Assembly: GCA_037576215.1 (NCBI GenBank)
Contig: JBANDB010000001.1
Span: forward strand, 8,393,902 to 8,457,901
Origin: Armillaria gallica
Taxonomy: Eukaryota; Basidiomycota; Agaricomycetes; Agaricales; Physalacriaceae
DNA: 64,000 nucleotides
Direction: 5' to 3'
The number at the start of each line of letters is the position of its first letter. Position 1 is the first letter of the stretch. Shown in pieces: positions 1 to 11,687 of the stretch. Position numbers and translations under genes: made by a program. The notes beneath the pieces are model-generated. The model saw only the letters and a program-made list of their open reading frames with translations. It had not been told where the DNA came from and made no database searches.

Positions 1-543
1 AAGCAGCCACAATCATGAACCTGTCATATGATCAGTCTAGATTAATAATATAAAAATTTCATGACACACCCTTCAGGGATCTGGGCCTTTGGTTGGTGCC
101 GCCAAATCATTGCGAGTGCAGTTGCACTAGGAACCCAGTTTAAATTGAGTTGCAGAGTAATAGATGAAGACTCACAGAAGATTCTCATTGTCATTGATGT
201 AGGTCATGGCAGTACTAGCATGACTAACTCACAGTGACAAGCATCTAGAGTACTTGTCAGACAATGCCGAAGCCACCCACAACTACTGCACAGTTCTGGA
301 TCATGCTGAAATGTTTGCAGCTGTTAGGAAAATCATCAAGCAAATTTTTATGGGTATCATCACAGTATATTTTGAACTAGCTAAAATGACTACAGCTAAC
401 TACAGAACACATACATTTTTTTGAGCAATTTTGAGATTTTTTAAAGAGAGAAAACAATAACAGAAAAAAAGTGAGCGAGCACCACAGCAGTAAAGATAAC
501 AGTGAGATAACAAGAAGATATGATGGGACTAAATCAAACCCTT
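1..543. other. No gene recognised
   Basis: AT-rich sequence downstream of the minus-strand viroplasmin-like exons. Short conceptual peptides on the plus strand are interrupted by stops and I recognise no family. It is probably decayed transposon sequence, like the rest of the first 6 kb. Confidence 0.4.
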
Positions 544-902
544 TCAAAGTACATGAACTTTGCCTTCAGTGAGAGCAGTCTTGAATGCCTCCTCCACCTC
601 AGCAGCAGTGCAATATTTTTTGTGACATGTGTGGTGCACTCCAGAGATGAGAGGCTGCACAATCTCCCTATGAGCAGAATGTGTTAGTCATGGATGAAAG
701 TGAAGAAGAAGAAAAATACACACCAGTTAGTGAAGACACCAACCTGCCTGCCCACAGTGATCACATAGAACATCTCACCAGTTTGGCCTACAGCCAGGTT
801 AAAAGCCCCACAGTTGGAGCAGTGGAAGCCTGAGTGAACTTGGGCAGGGGGTGGGGTTGGAGTCTGAACTGAAGCGGTTACACTGCTGGCCAATGCAACG
901 GG
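544..902 (-). CDS. C-terminal exons of a viroplasmin-like (Cauli_VI/RNase H1 hybrid-binding) domain protein
   Basis: Two minus-strand exons are visible: 902-724, then a 56-base GT-AG intron (723-668), then 667-544 ending in TGA. Across this splice the protein reads a Cys-Cys knuckle (FHCSNCGAFN), then YVITVGRQVGVFTNWE and a helix ending AAEVEEAFKTAL. This is the pattern of the Cauli_VI or RNase H1 N-terminal hybrid-binding domain, which in basidiomycetes occurs in many repeat-associated proteins of unknown role. Position 902 follows a plausible AG acceptor; the upstream exon is not certain. Minus-strand exons at 3043-3316 may be the 5' part of the same gene, separated by a hAT MITE and other sequence. 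The domain call is good; whether the gene is expressed or a relic cannot be told. Confidence 0.65.
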
Positions 903-2506
903 CTAAACCTCGTGAGGAAACCCAGTGAAGGGGTTCCTCAAAGTGACTGGCAACAACTTGGGATGGGTGGCAGACAGAGTGCTAGAAGCAGATACTAGAT
1001 AAAAGAAACAGTGAGAGATGTTGAAGAGACTCTGTGTGCACAAGCTAGAAATGCAACAGCATCAAAGACACTGATCACACCCACACCCGACACTACACAC
1101 AAAAACCCTCAAGTTCGTTGGAGGATTCTGATGCGATAGAAGCAGATAGAAACACAAGAACCAAACTCTCAAAATATAAGATACGGAAGTACAGTGATAG
1201 CATGTGTCAAGTATCTTGATCTCTCTAAGTCCAAAGGCTTTTAATAACAAGAGGAGTGACAGTTGTCACTGGGCCTCAAGGCAAGGTGTAGTACAATACG
1301 TGCAACATCAAGAGACATACACAAAACCCTCACAAAGTCTAGAGTGACACATGGAATGACCTCAAATGACTTGAAACACACTACACATGACTCAAAGCTT
1401 TGCACTCCAAGCAGAAACACTTCACAAAACCTTCCACTAAAGCCACAGGATTCAAACCTATGCACTCAAGCTTCCAAACCGATTGTAGATCCACAGGGTT
1501 TTAACCTATGCAATCCAGAGACACAGAAAAACTTATAAAACCCCATCCGCAAGCCACAGGGTTTGAACCTATGCCACTTGGGAAATATATACCCTCAAGC
1601 GAGCACTAATCAAGCAAAAGGGTTTAAACCTCTGCCACCTGTAGTGCCTCGCATCACACGAAACCCTCAAAGCACAAGAGTGCATCCTCAATGACACTAC
1701 ACTCTTCTTCTCAGATCAGAGTACAAGTCACCCAACCAATTAACAGTAACACAAGTGCTGCATTAGCTTTCTATGCCTCACGCACAACTCAATTCACTCC
1801 ATATGATATCAATTCTAGGGATATTCTCTCGCTCGAAGTTACAAACTAATCCTGAAGCTACAGCGTCAAGCTGGAGGCTTGCACGTGACTACAACAGGGG
1901 TCTGAAATGTGTACACTACAATTACACTGCACTATTTATCTATTCTATGTCCTACAAATCAGTACCACCCAATATAGTATTATTTAAGTTGCTGAGCACC
2001 TTCACCTGCATCCCATGCATGTCACAATTATCATGCCATAGCTTGGTGCTGACTCAGGAGTCTGACTCGGGGCCAGATCCTGTCTCTGAGCTTTGCGATG
2101 TCGGTTAACATCGCTGTTACACATACACTGACATCGGTTGCTATCTCCTCAGAGTTGCAGCCTAGCGTGTGACTCTTATTTCACTTCATAATATTCTCTT
2201 AGGGAATCCTATTGTAGTGCAGGCAACGCACTCCTTGTGTAGGCCTTGTGCACTTTGGCCAATGTCAGAAACTTCAGATTTACTCGAGTGCTGACATCAC
2301 AAAGGCTAGAGCTCTAAGTTTGAGATCTGCCAGGCCTCATGTGTCATAGATCAATGTTGCATGAAGTTTTAATTATCTCACAAGCATGTCCTGTTCTATT
2401 TTTAGCACATGCGTGCTATGCCCTGTCAGAGCACTTAGTGTCAAGCACTGGGACTTTATACCTAGTGCAGCCTTTCTAGTACTGTTCTTAGGTTAAGTCA
2501 TGCGCT
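903..2506. other. Gene-poor AT-rich stretch
   Basis: No coding region can be supported here. The ORFs are short, lack family features and overlap on both strands. An imperfect repeat array lies at about 1440-1645 and is listed separately. Confidence 0.4.
1440..1645 (+). repeat. Imperfect short direct repeats
   Basis: Four spaced copies of a unit resembling CCACAGGNTTNAACCTATGC lie near 1442, 1490, 1553 and 1617. Spacing is about 45-65 bases and the copies differ at several positions. Their origin is unknown; a decayed minisatellite is the simplest reading. Confidence 0.5.
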
Positions 2507-2868
2507 CCACCCAGTAGGGCTTCGTGCCGTACCATATATAGTATATGGCCGTATGGAGGATGGCTGTCAACCATCAGAATTTTGGCCTCGACGGAACAGT
2601 GACAGTGACGGCTATTTCAACCATATGGTGTCTAACAGTTACCTATAGGAGCAAAAAAAGGGTCAAATATTGCATAAATGGTAAGCTTTCATTGTTTTGT
2701 ATCTAGACAGCTCAAAAAAACTCACAAATATGGCCATTTTCAGGTACCTGTATAGGAGCCATATAGTCCAAAATGGACTGGATCCCCTGATGGTATGGAT
2801 ATGGTACCCATACGATGGCACCCATACAACTGTACTATACGGTGATGGTGTGAAGCCCTACCACCCAG
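2507..2868. mobile_element. hAT-type MITE, 346 bp, with perfect 8-bp target duplication
   Basis: The element runs 2515-2860. It starts TAGGGCTTC and ends GAAGCCCTA, so the termini are inverted repeats; the similarity continues imperfectly inward. It is flanked by CCACCCAG at 2507-2514 and 2861-2868, an exact 8-base duplication. TAGGG-type ends with 8-bp duplications are typical of hAT elements. There is no transposase ORF, so it is non-autonomous. A second copy of the same length lies at 10284-10629. Confidence 0.88.
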
Positions 2869-3042
2869 CTTTACTCTGGTAATCTCATTACTGGCATTAT
2901 AAACCTTGTGCTCTGTTGAGTTTCCTAGTGCCTTAGTATCTAGACCCTGTAGTATGTATTCCCTTGAAGAAATTGCAAAATTACATGTGTAAACGCTTGC
3001 AGAGCATGTCAATGTTCCCAGGCAAGCAATGAAGTGACATAC

Positions 3043-3316
3043 CTCCAACAGGATGTGCCCTCACCACTCCTTGCTGCATTGCAGGTGGAGCCACGGTGTT
3101 GGCTGCTGGGACTGCAGAAGTAGCAGAGTTGTTAGCTTTGTTGGATAACACCACAGGTGCAGATGAGGTGTTCACATCACCGGTGGCTGCAGAGAAGAGT
3201 CAGGAAAGAGGAGGGGGAATGGCAATCAAATACACACAGCCAAGGTTGAAGACAGAGAGTGCCTCTAAAAGGACCCTGACAGCCTCAGGGGAAAGGTTGA
3301 GCTGTTTCTGGGCCAT
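3043..3316 (-). CDS. N-terminal exons of a transposon-associated gene, possibly the 5' part of the viroplasmin-like gene
   Basis: A minus-strand ATG at 3316 opens MAQKQLNLSPEAVRVLLEAL. A 51-base intron (3237-3187, GT-AG with CTGAC branch-like sequence) joins it in frame to an Ala/Pro/Thr-rich exon (3186-3043) that ends at a GTATGT donor. Later exons are uncertain. One candidate exon near 2920-2861 would run directly into the hAT MITE at 2515-2860, suggesting that the insertion disrupted the gene. The order and strand suit the viroplasmin-like exons 2.1 kb downstream, but the link is inferred. Confidence 0.45.
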
Positions 3317-3720
3317 GGGAGCAAATGGAGCAAGGGGTGATTGTAGGTGATTGATGGTGGTAACAATCAAGGGTAAGGAAAGGTCCCATTGATCGATATC
3401 AACCTTAAATACTCCCATGGATAAATTTGTAATTATTTGGCCACAAATTTGGGCTGGAGTTGAACATGCTGATGCAGAGTATGTTGGCATTGTCTACGCT
3501 GTGTATAACTGAACAGTTTCATGGCCTTACCCATTTGGTAAAAGTCGAAGAGAGGACAAGCATCTAAGCATTTCCAACCAAAGGTATGGTCATTTGTCAT
3601 AAAAATAGGTTCCGCACTGATTAGCTTTGATTAGATGGAGAATTAACCATTGCCACAGCCATCAGTGCCACAAGCAGAGGCTGCTGTAGTGACTCATCAA
3701 AGCCAGGGCTGAAACCTTGG

Positions 3721-5529
3721 GTGTCAGCGCTTCAGTGGAACTATTTGGAAGGGGGGGTACCCGATTATTGCACCGCCCAATCCAAGAAGGGAAAGAAAGC
3801 AGCAATCAGTAATTTCTTGGATGATTTCATGCCAGGGTGGTGGTTGGTTTTTCCATTGAGAAGTACGATGACTGCCACAGTGGACTGCAAGGTTAGTACT
3901 TTACCTTGCTCCCTTGTCCTGATCATTGATTTAATGTTTTCACTAGCACATGAAAGAATGGTTCCAAAATCACGGCTCTGCCAAGAAGACCGAAGCCACC
4001 ATCTGCATCAATGATATATTTCCCAAGCCAAAAATGCATACCTTGATGGTGGAAGAAATATATTCCCAGAAGTTCTATGCAACATGTGTCAAGCCTATTG
4101 TTATCCAGAGGAAGAAGGAGGGCAGTACACGAGGTGAGGTGTTGAAGCTGATCAAAGACATGACAAAGGAGGTCTTCGAAGCTGAGAGCAATGAGATTCA
4201 GCAGATGGTTTTGCAATGGGTTAAGGAACAGGTGCTGCTCACTGCTGCAGAGGATGGTTTTTTAACCCCTGAGATGTATGCGGCATACATTTTTGTGTCC
4301 ATCAAGCACTTTTAATAAAATCTTATAATTCTCCAGTGCAATGAAGGCAGCACCATCTCAGATCAAAACATTCATCGCAGCCCTGTCTAAAGCTACTGAG
4401 TGCATGATCATGATGATCATGGGTGGCCCCGATCCTTTCAAAAATGGGAAAATCTCGAGCTACAGGTGTGTCTTCTGCCTGATTTCACTATGTATTGTTC
4501 TCATGTAGTATATATTTGTAGATTTCATGCAGGGGAAGACCCACACAGGTGAATGTTTGGGCAGGTGTATCCTAAGTTTAAGGAAACATACTTGTCGCCA
4601 TTCATGAGGTTCCTTCGACAGGTCTATCGTACACACATTTAAGTATGTATTCAATATTCCATTGACATTTCCATGACAGCTCCCGAGATTCATGAGGCTC
4701 AAACTCTTAAAACTTCCACTAGAGTCCCAGGCAGTAGTACATCTGGGATGAAAAACAATGACATAGAGAGTGATGTTGACAAGGGTGCAAGTGGGATTGC
4801 AGGAAAGGATGATGAAGTCACTTGCCTTGATCATATTGATGACATGGATCAATGGGCTGAAGAAGTCCAGTATAATTCTGACAAATTCCCCTTGCCTCCA
4901 GCCCCTTGCCTCCAGTCAACCCTTCCCCCAGTATGCCTATACCCCTGCCCAGTGACAGGTCACCCTTATTGATGCCAGACATGGTTGTGGACACAGATGA
5001 GACACCAGTACAGAATGAGCAGAGTGAAGAACCCATCACTTGTGGTCTTGATGTTGATAACGTCGACAAATGTGTGAAAGAAGTTCATGGCAATTCTGAC
5101 AACATCCCTTCACCTCCAGTCAACCCAGGCCCCAGAGTGCCTATGCCTCCACCTAGCAACATTTCAGCTGCCTCTTTCAACCCAGCCACCACTAAACAGA
5201 ACACAGTCAGTGATGCAGATCAAGTTGTAGTCTTGCTACATGCTAAGCCCACTCGCAACTGGCCATCTGGTACTCCTTCTCCTGTTTCGAAGGTGCTCAA
5301 TGCGAACAGAGACCCTGTCACCAATGGACAAGCCATTCCCAAGCCTGCAAAGTGCTCCCATCCTTCTAAATGTGTTCTTACAAAGGGGACTTTGGTGTCA
5401 ACACATGAGAAAAGACTTTGTTCCAGGCCAGCACCTAAGGAGATTCTCATCCTAGCTGAGCGCGCCTGGTCTGACAGTGTGACAAGGGTAAAACCTGGCA
5501 CTGCGAAACCAAAGACCAAGAAGAAGTAG
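3721..5529 (+). pseudogene. Broken Agaricomycete transposon-associated gene of unknown function
   Basis: At least three exons are visible. The first holds WNYLEGGVPDYCTAQSKK and ends at a GTTAGT donor near 3892. The second starts near 3947 (HMKEWFQNHG) and contains a helical segment (EEIYSQKFYATCVKPIV ... TRGEVLKLIKDMTKE). An intron 4276-4336 then joins it in phase to AMKAAPSQIKTFIAAL and IMMIMGGPDP. I recognise the pattern from unnamed proteins common near Agaricomycete transposons, but I know no function. The 3' part (4673-5529) is Pro/Ser-rich with two similar segments (NSDKFPLPP and NSDNIPSPPVNPGP) and a Lys-rich end. It is broken by a 14-base tandem duplication at 4888-4915 and by a stop near 4550. 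The true start lies upstream and was not found. Confidence 0.55.
4888..4915 (+). repeat. 14-bp tandem microduplication causing a frameshift
   Basis: CCCCTTGCCTCCAG occurs twice back to back (4888-4901, 4902-4915). The reading frame before it ends soon afterwards at 4972, and another frame is open from 4906 to 5529. Losing one copy would join the two frames. Confidence 0.85.
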
Positions 5530-6367
5530 CCCAAGGTTGTGATATCTACCATCTGTACTGAGCATTGTTAACGTTTCATACTATAATATGAAGATTTACC
5601 TTACTGAGTCAAATTGCCCAGACTTCATGTGATTTGGCAGACTTCTTGTAGATGGGAGTTAGACTGCATTACATCGTCCAGCTTGCAGGGAACATTGGAC
5701 TGTTACATGTTTACCAGAATGGTAGAGCAAGTACAGAAGAAACTTTATGTGTTGTACCAGCAGCTGGGTTAATATTTGGGGGTGTAGCTTGGAGCATGGT
5801 GTTGGGAAATGATTCATGCAAACATTCTGTGGAGATGAACAGAGAATGATATTCACTAGTGATCACAAGAGTATTGAGGAGGCATAGTCTTCCAGAAAAC
5901 GAAACATAGAAAACATGTGTGTAGGGAGAGATAATAAGGTGGAAGAAAACATATGAAGGTGGAAATGTGGGAGGTGACATGACAGGTCAAGTGGCTAAGA
6001 ATAGCACTCACATGGGGGGTCCAAGATTCTTCATGACAATGGGATTGATGGAATCAAACAACATCCAAGAACGAAATGTAAAAATAACCCATCACATAAA
6101 AGAATTCTAAATTTACCCAGATGGAATCAGAAACAAATTTCATATCGGATAATAATTACAAATAATTTGAGGAATCTATTTTAATCCTAGCAGTGAGCAT
6201 GAGGGTGGAGAACCGCTGCAATGAGTGCCCCCCCCCCAATCCCAGCATAGTGGCTATACCAGAGATAGTAACTAATTAGTTGCTCTCTCAGACTACAGTC
6301 AATATTACATTATGACCGGTACTGCTATCACAGTCTGTTAATAGAATAGAAGGGATTTAAGGCCTGC
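5530..6367. other. No gene recognised
   Basis: CpG-poor sequence between the broken gene and the foldback MITE. The ORFs are under 90 codons and lack recognisable motifs. A C8 run lies near 6230. Confidence 0.4.
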
Positions 6368-6710
6368 ACTAGGAGTAGAGATCTTCATGAGTGTCACTCG
6401 CAGACACTTGCGTTTTTTTGTTATTTGAAGAACTCATGATCAAAATATGCAAAAAGGACGAAAAAATAACCAATCTCCATCATTTTTTGAGCTCTATTCA
6501 ATGGTAATTGGGGTTTTATATTTCAAGCACATTAAGGATTTATGAATGTCATTCAAATATAAAACCCCAATCACCATTGAATAGAGCTCAAAACATGGTG
6601 GAGATTGGTTATTTTTTCATCCTTTTTGTATTTCTCAATCATGAGTTCTTTAAATAACAAAAAAACGCAAGTGTCTGCGAGTGACACTCATGAATATCTC
6701 TAACTAGGAG
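6368..6710. mobile_element. Foldback MITE (hAT-like) with perfect 8-bp target duplication
   Basis: The element is 6376-6702 (327 bp). It is almost wholly two inverted arms of about 150 bases around a short centre near 6530-6548. The ends read TAGAGATCTTCATGAG and, on the other strand, TAGAGATATTCATGAG. ACTAGGAG flanks it exactly at 6368-6375 and 6703-6710. The matching place in the right arm (about 47143-47157) has a single CACTAGGAG-like site and no element. A transcript would form a very long hairpin. No protein is encoded. Confidence 0.88.
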
Positions 6711-7377
6711 CATGCAGTTCTTATCAGGATCTCGCTTTTACTCATATGCAAGCTTGACTTGGCACCTTCACCAAGTACAGTCTGCAGGATCCTCATCAAT
6801 GTCTATTTCTGGGTGGATAATTCAGATTTTGCACATTGTTATGTACTGATAAAAGTAGTATCACCTTCCAGTCAGATGGCATGGATGGTAGTGAATATCT
6901 GTCTCTGCATGGCCAAGAGCACTATACATCATGGCAGATTTCATGCTATAGATGAGAAGAGATAAACATTATGCCAAGATATAGTTCCATGCAAGTTCTT
7001 CCTAATGATTTGTCTAGAGCAAAGATTTCTGCTTGTCAGAATCGAGACAATAACCAGACAAAGTTCGACTCTGATGCTAGTTCACATAAAGCCAATCTTG
7101 GACATGAATGACTGCTCAAAGGATCAAAAACTTTGCACCAGAGAGTATGATATCTTTCAAGATCCCTAATTTTGATGTCAGGTAAATGTCTCACAATAAG
7201 GTAGACCCAAAGATAAAGACGTACACATTATGGCTCAAATGCTGGGCAGGGCCTGTTCTATTTGTGAAGGTAAATAATGCATGAAGGAACATTAAAATAG
7301 TGGAAGGAGGTATGACCTTCTAAGAGACATCCCATTGGATATGGTAGCAAGGTCGTCACACTTCAAGAGGACTGATT

Positions 7378-8220
7378 GATTGCTATGGAATACAAGACTG
7401 GTACACTCCGGTTATATGTATAGCTGGTGTGTGTGTGTATATTTTTTCTTACTATACATAGTAGTAGGACCTCAGACACATTGATTTTACTATATTAATA
7501 CATATATAGAAAGAATATCAGTTGTGACTAAGATGCATGCATCTGTGACTGTGCTTAAATATTAGCATTTATACTGTAGATCTTCATCTTTTCTCTTCTC
7601 ATCTCATCTCAGTTGGCTTGATTTTATTCTGTCTTTATGTTTTCCTATTCCTCTGCATAGCTGTTTTGTGCTCACACATTTGAGACATTGTGCAGCTGAT
7701 TTCTTCTGTGGAACTTGTAGGGATGTCCACTGTTACTGTTAGGGATGCACACCATACCATATACGGTTATGGCCATACAAATTATGGCCGTAAGCCATAT
7801 GGCAAAAGGGCCTCAATGGTATGGTACAGGTTTTGCCTGTATACTGTATATGGGTGGCATTTAGGAGCCACAACAACTAAATAAACTAGCTTCTTTCCTT
7901 CCAGCACCTCCTTGGTCTGACCCAGACATCATTAAGAATTTTAGACATGTCTAACACCTCCAACTCTAACCTAAGCAACTGACCACCCTTTCCACCATTC
8001 AAATGTTGATTATAAGCAACACAATCAATCCTCTTTTATTCCTTACCTTTATTGCTTCCATACATGGAGCTACAGTACTAAAAAGGTTTTCCCAAAATAG
8101 TTGTATTTATTATATTTATAAAGAACTCATATCTATATTTGGCAATACAGAGGTATCCAGGGTATTAAGGCACAGATGCATTTGAAATAGAGCATACCAG
8201 TCTTGTATTCCATAGATTGC
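7378..8220. mobile_element. 831-bp TIR element with 6-bp target duplication
   Basis: The element runs 7384-8214. Both ends read TATGGAATACAAGACTGGTA inward, a 20-base perfect terminal inverted repeat. The flanks are GATTGC at 7378-7383 and 8215-8220. The right arm near 46315 has the uninterrupted sequence, confirming an insertion. No transposase ORF is visible. A 6-bp duplication with TATGG ends does not settle the superfamily. Confidence 0.8.
7740..7873 (+). mobile_element. Partial copy of the TAGGG hAT MITE family, nested in the 831-bp element
   Basis: It begins TAGGGATGCACACCATACC and matches, inverted, the 10494-10629 part of the MITE at 10284-10629, including an internal TATGGCC block and the shared GGGTGGCATTTAGGAG. 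The other terminus is missing, so it is truncated. Confidence 0.65.
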
Positions 8221-8379
8221 CAACAATTGTCGATTTCAAGTGACATAAGCTCAGGCCGACATTTGCCGATAATTTCTTCTCTACCACCATCATTTCGTCC
8301 AAGGGATATGGGTGATATGGTGTTATCCTTGCTTGCCACTGTTCCCCCAGCTCTAAAGGTCATAGAACTTGTTCATGGA

Positions 8380-9480
8380 ATTCGTTGACCTCCAGCATCT
8401 CAACAACCTCTATGCACACCTTTTCCAAACCATCGTGACCTGGAAGAAAAGGAACATGATAAGTGAATTGAGTGACCACTGATGAGAATTTTCCATTGAA
8501 AGGTGTCGTAAGTTAATCAATATATTTGGTTTAGGAAAGGATCTTAGCATGCACAGTGCAGCCAATCAGTGCTAGTACATGTCTGCTCAATTGTCAATCA
8601 GGCTGACAAGCTAGCTCTTGCGCCTGAATCGCTGAAGCTTTTCTTGGACCATTCAGATGTTGGACTTGAGGAGCTCAAGGTCACTGATTGAGCCCGATCT
8701 GGTGCTGGTCTTGGACTTGTATGAGGAAAGGTGGATGAGGGTAAACAGGTTGCCTACGATTTGTAGGATCTGTGCATACATGTCATTACAGTCCAATTTC
8801 ATTCTGATTTTACTACAGATATTTGTCATGTATAATCACATTGGCAAGGGCACATCAACGAGCAAGAATTTGGCTCAAGTTTTGAGTACACAACCTCGTA
8901 TCTTCTAATCATGTTCACAGTTTGAATTTCTTTCTTCAAGATCAACATAAGGTCTCAAAAGCCTTCATCAAGACAGAGAACATGGAAGATGATGACGTGT
9001 AGCCATCAAGACATCTGAGACTGGCCAGAAATGTGGCTTCCAGGAGGTTTCTCTCTTGAATCGTATTTTTCAGGTGCAGATCATACAAGAGAGTATGCAG
9101 ACATGGGAAAGATAACATCGTGGGGCAATGTGTGTTTCCTCATAGACTTACCATCAAGACACTCAGTGCACACTGGGCTGTCAGCGGAGAGGGGAACAGG
9201 TCTATTTCATTCCTGATACTGGCTATTCATCTGCTAAGATGAGGATGAGCATCAAGCGTCCTGCCTTCAAGGTGGTCCGCGACAGGCTTTGATGATTGAA
9301 TGTGGCGATGGTTCCTATTGGTGGGAAAGGCAAAAGCTATGCATCGGGATGAGCCAACGTTCATAGATATATATATCTCCAGGCTTATTCACAACCTAGA
9401 CTGTGGATTTTGATGAAGTTGGATGAGATTACAGATCTGCTGAAGAGGTCGACTGAGGACATTAAGAGTTTCATCCATGT
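8380..9480 (+). pseudogene. Relic of NAPE-PLD-like gene (left-arm copy)
   Basis: Noncoding remains matching, inverted, the relic at 45060-46140. The clearest link to the intact gene at 51318-52732 is near 9170-9260 and its right-arm counterpart near 45260-45350, where the region that encodes the EGEGKKVYFAGDTGY part of the intact protein is still recognisable. The frame is destroyed and CpG sites are largely TpG or CpA. There is no product. Confidence 0.6.
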
Positions 9481-10275
9481 CAGCTACTAGTTATTTCCAC
9501 TAGCACTTAGTCGAGGAGTAAAACCTGTTTCATGACACCGGAATTCGTTTCCCTGAATCTTGTTTACTGGAACAATTTTTTTCCTGCAATGCAATGTGCT
9601 TTGTAATCTCCTTCAAGTAGCGCCTGAGGAGTTGTTATAACAACGATCGCTGATGCGAAGCCAGCTGGACGTTGGAGTATCCTTTGTTATCATTCCTGGT
9701 ATCAGATGGAATTACAGTGTGTATTTTGTGTCTCCGACATAGCTGAGAAAAAGGACCTTCAGCAAGTACCATTTCGATATTGTATTGGTGTCTTATCTAA
9801 GAAACCAAAACCCTCAAAACTCTTGATTTGATGTAGGGAATTGAACCCATCTATATATTAAGACAGGTAGTGAAGATGACATAATAAGGCGGACTTTGAA
9901 TTTCCGGCCATTGCCATCTCACGGACCAGTCCGGCTGAGTTTCAATTTTGCTGCACTGCCATCACTGCTGCCTCTCTACAGCAACGAGCTTCAATTTTGC
10001 TGTGGTGCTGCCTCTGTAATCCCCCCATGGCACATCATTGGCATGGATGGCACCTAGTACTCACTGAACATAGGAAATTTACAAATTATGCATGCTGTAG
10101 GCTGCAAAGTGAGTATTGAGCAAGTTTAACAAGCATTGTGCAATGTTAAACAAGTCAACAAGCATCAGATGTGAAGTTCACATATAGAATCAGGGGCCCT
10201 GAGATCATTCAAATATAGGTGATACAGATGCATGCTAATTTGTTACTAATTCATACAAGGCATTTGCAAGCCTTC

Positions 10276-10637
10276 CCCAGCAGTAGAGATGCTCTATACA
10301 TATAGTGGATATGGGTACCATATATACAGGCCTGTACCTGTACCATCAGCACTTTGGAATTCAGATTTTTATGGCCATATTTGTATGGGTAGGTTAAATC
10401 AGGGTGTATACTTATTATCCTATACATGTCATGAGTGCAATTAACAAAATATAATGTTTTGACCATGAATATCATTCAAGACAGGTCACTGTCCTCCTAA
10501 ATGCCACCCACATAGGCTATTAGGGACAGGTATGGTACAGTATATGAGCAAAACCCATACCATACTGTTGAGACCCTTTCACTATACAGCTTATGGCCAT
10601 AACTGTATACAGTACAGTGGGCATCCCTACCCAGCAG
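10276..10637. mobile_element. hAT-type MITE, 346 bp, with perfect 8-bp target duplication
   Basis: The element is 10284-10629, starting TAGAGATGC and ending GCATCCCTA, with CCCAGCAG exactly duplicated at 10276-10283 and 10630-10637. Its length and end type match the MITE at 2515-2860, so the two are assigned to one family. It has no ORF. Confidence 0.88.
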
Positions 10638-10993
10638 GTAGAATCAACAAGGAGGAGTAAATTGTATTCTGATCACTGTCCCTAAGAAGGAGAGTCTATA
10701 CTATACATGCATTACCTACCACTATGCAGCTGCACTACAGTATTGAACAAACATTGGGCTTCACTGACACAATCATGTCCCTGCAAGGTGTGGCTTCTCA
10801 ATGCCATAAGATTTACTATAGATATTTACTACAGTTATACTGTAACACCTGGATGCATATACAAGGAGACCATTTAGAACTTAGTTGATATTGCACACTA
10901 ATTTATTTCCTAACATGAGCCTTACCCTGTAACATAACCACTTTAACATGGGACTTAGCAGTGTTCAAACTTCAAATTTCACACCATCATTCA

Positions 10994-11327
10994 TACAGCT
11001 GTAAGGATGTGCACTGTATCTGTATCACAGTGGCTACATACAGTGGATACAGATATGGGTCTGCACTGTGAGCACTTTTGACGACCCAAAATACAGCCAT
11101 ACTTATATGGTTGAAGTACAGTTGTTGAGGGAATGGTAGGGGACTATTCAATGTCATTGAGGTCAGTAATTATGATCTCAATGAAGCAAATTACACTTAC
11201 ATTTTGATGACAGTCATTTGCTGTTGTCATGAAACTATCTATATATGGACAACAGTATAGACAAGATACAGATTTGACATTAGCCATACCATACCATAGG
11301 CAAGATATTTTGTATAGTCTACAGCTG
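10994..11327. mobile_element. Decayed hAT-type MITE
   Basis: TACAGCTG occurs at 10994-11001 and 11320-11327. The sequence between (318 bp) begins TAAGGATGTGCACTG, like the TAGGG MITE ends, and shares internal GGATA(C/T) and GCCATA motifs. The right terminus no longer matches the left one. Confidence 0.55.
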
Positions 11328-11687
11328 TAGACCTGTCATCATATATATTACAATGTGAAGGCATTCAAGCCCTACTTTGAATCCAAAATATATACAAATG
11401 GAAGCATATTTAAAGAACACTGTGAGCTCTGAGTCTGATGCAGATGTAGGAGCAAAGATACATAATTCAACAGCAATAGTGTAGCATCTATCTGACATCT
11501 ATGAGACTAATAATTGACACTTCCAAGCAACTCTCAAGTAGAAAGCCAGGTTTGGGGCGGGCCCCAACAAGCTGAAGTCACGTGTCACAGTCAGGTTGCC
11601 AGGACCTGAGGTATGAGGGTCTGGCAATCGTGACGAAGACATGGGGCAGAGGCTTGTGCCAATGACTGCTACTTGGTGATTACACTA

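Larger units (their letters stand above)
9849..11660. mobile_element. About 1.8-kb left-arm-only insertion with nested MITEs
   Basis: The partner arm near 44655-44665 is continuous where the left arm has this extra 1.8 kb. It contains two MITEs (10284-10629 and 11002-11319) and no coding region. Its own ends and target duplication could not be identified, so it may be several events or a deletion in the other arm. Confidence 0.5.

Noticed and set aside
7740..10629. A single 2.9-kb element bounded by the inverted TAGGG copies
   Set aside because: The outer flanks share no target duplication, and 10284-10629 is itself a complete MITE with its own 8-bp duplication.
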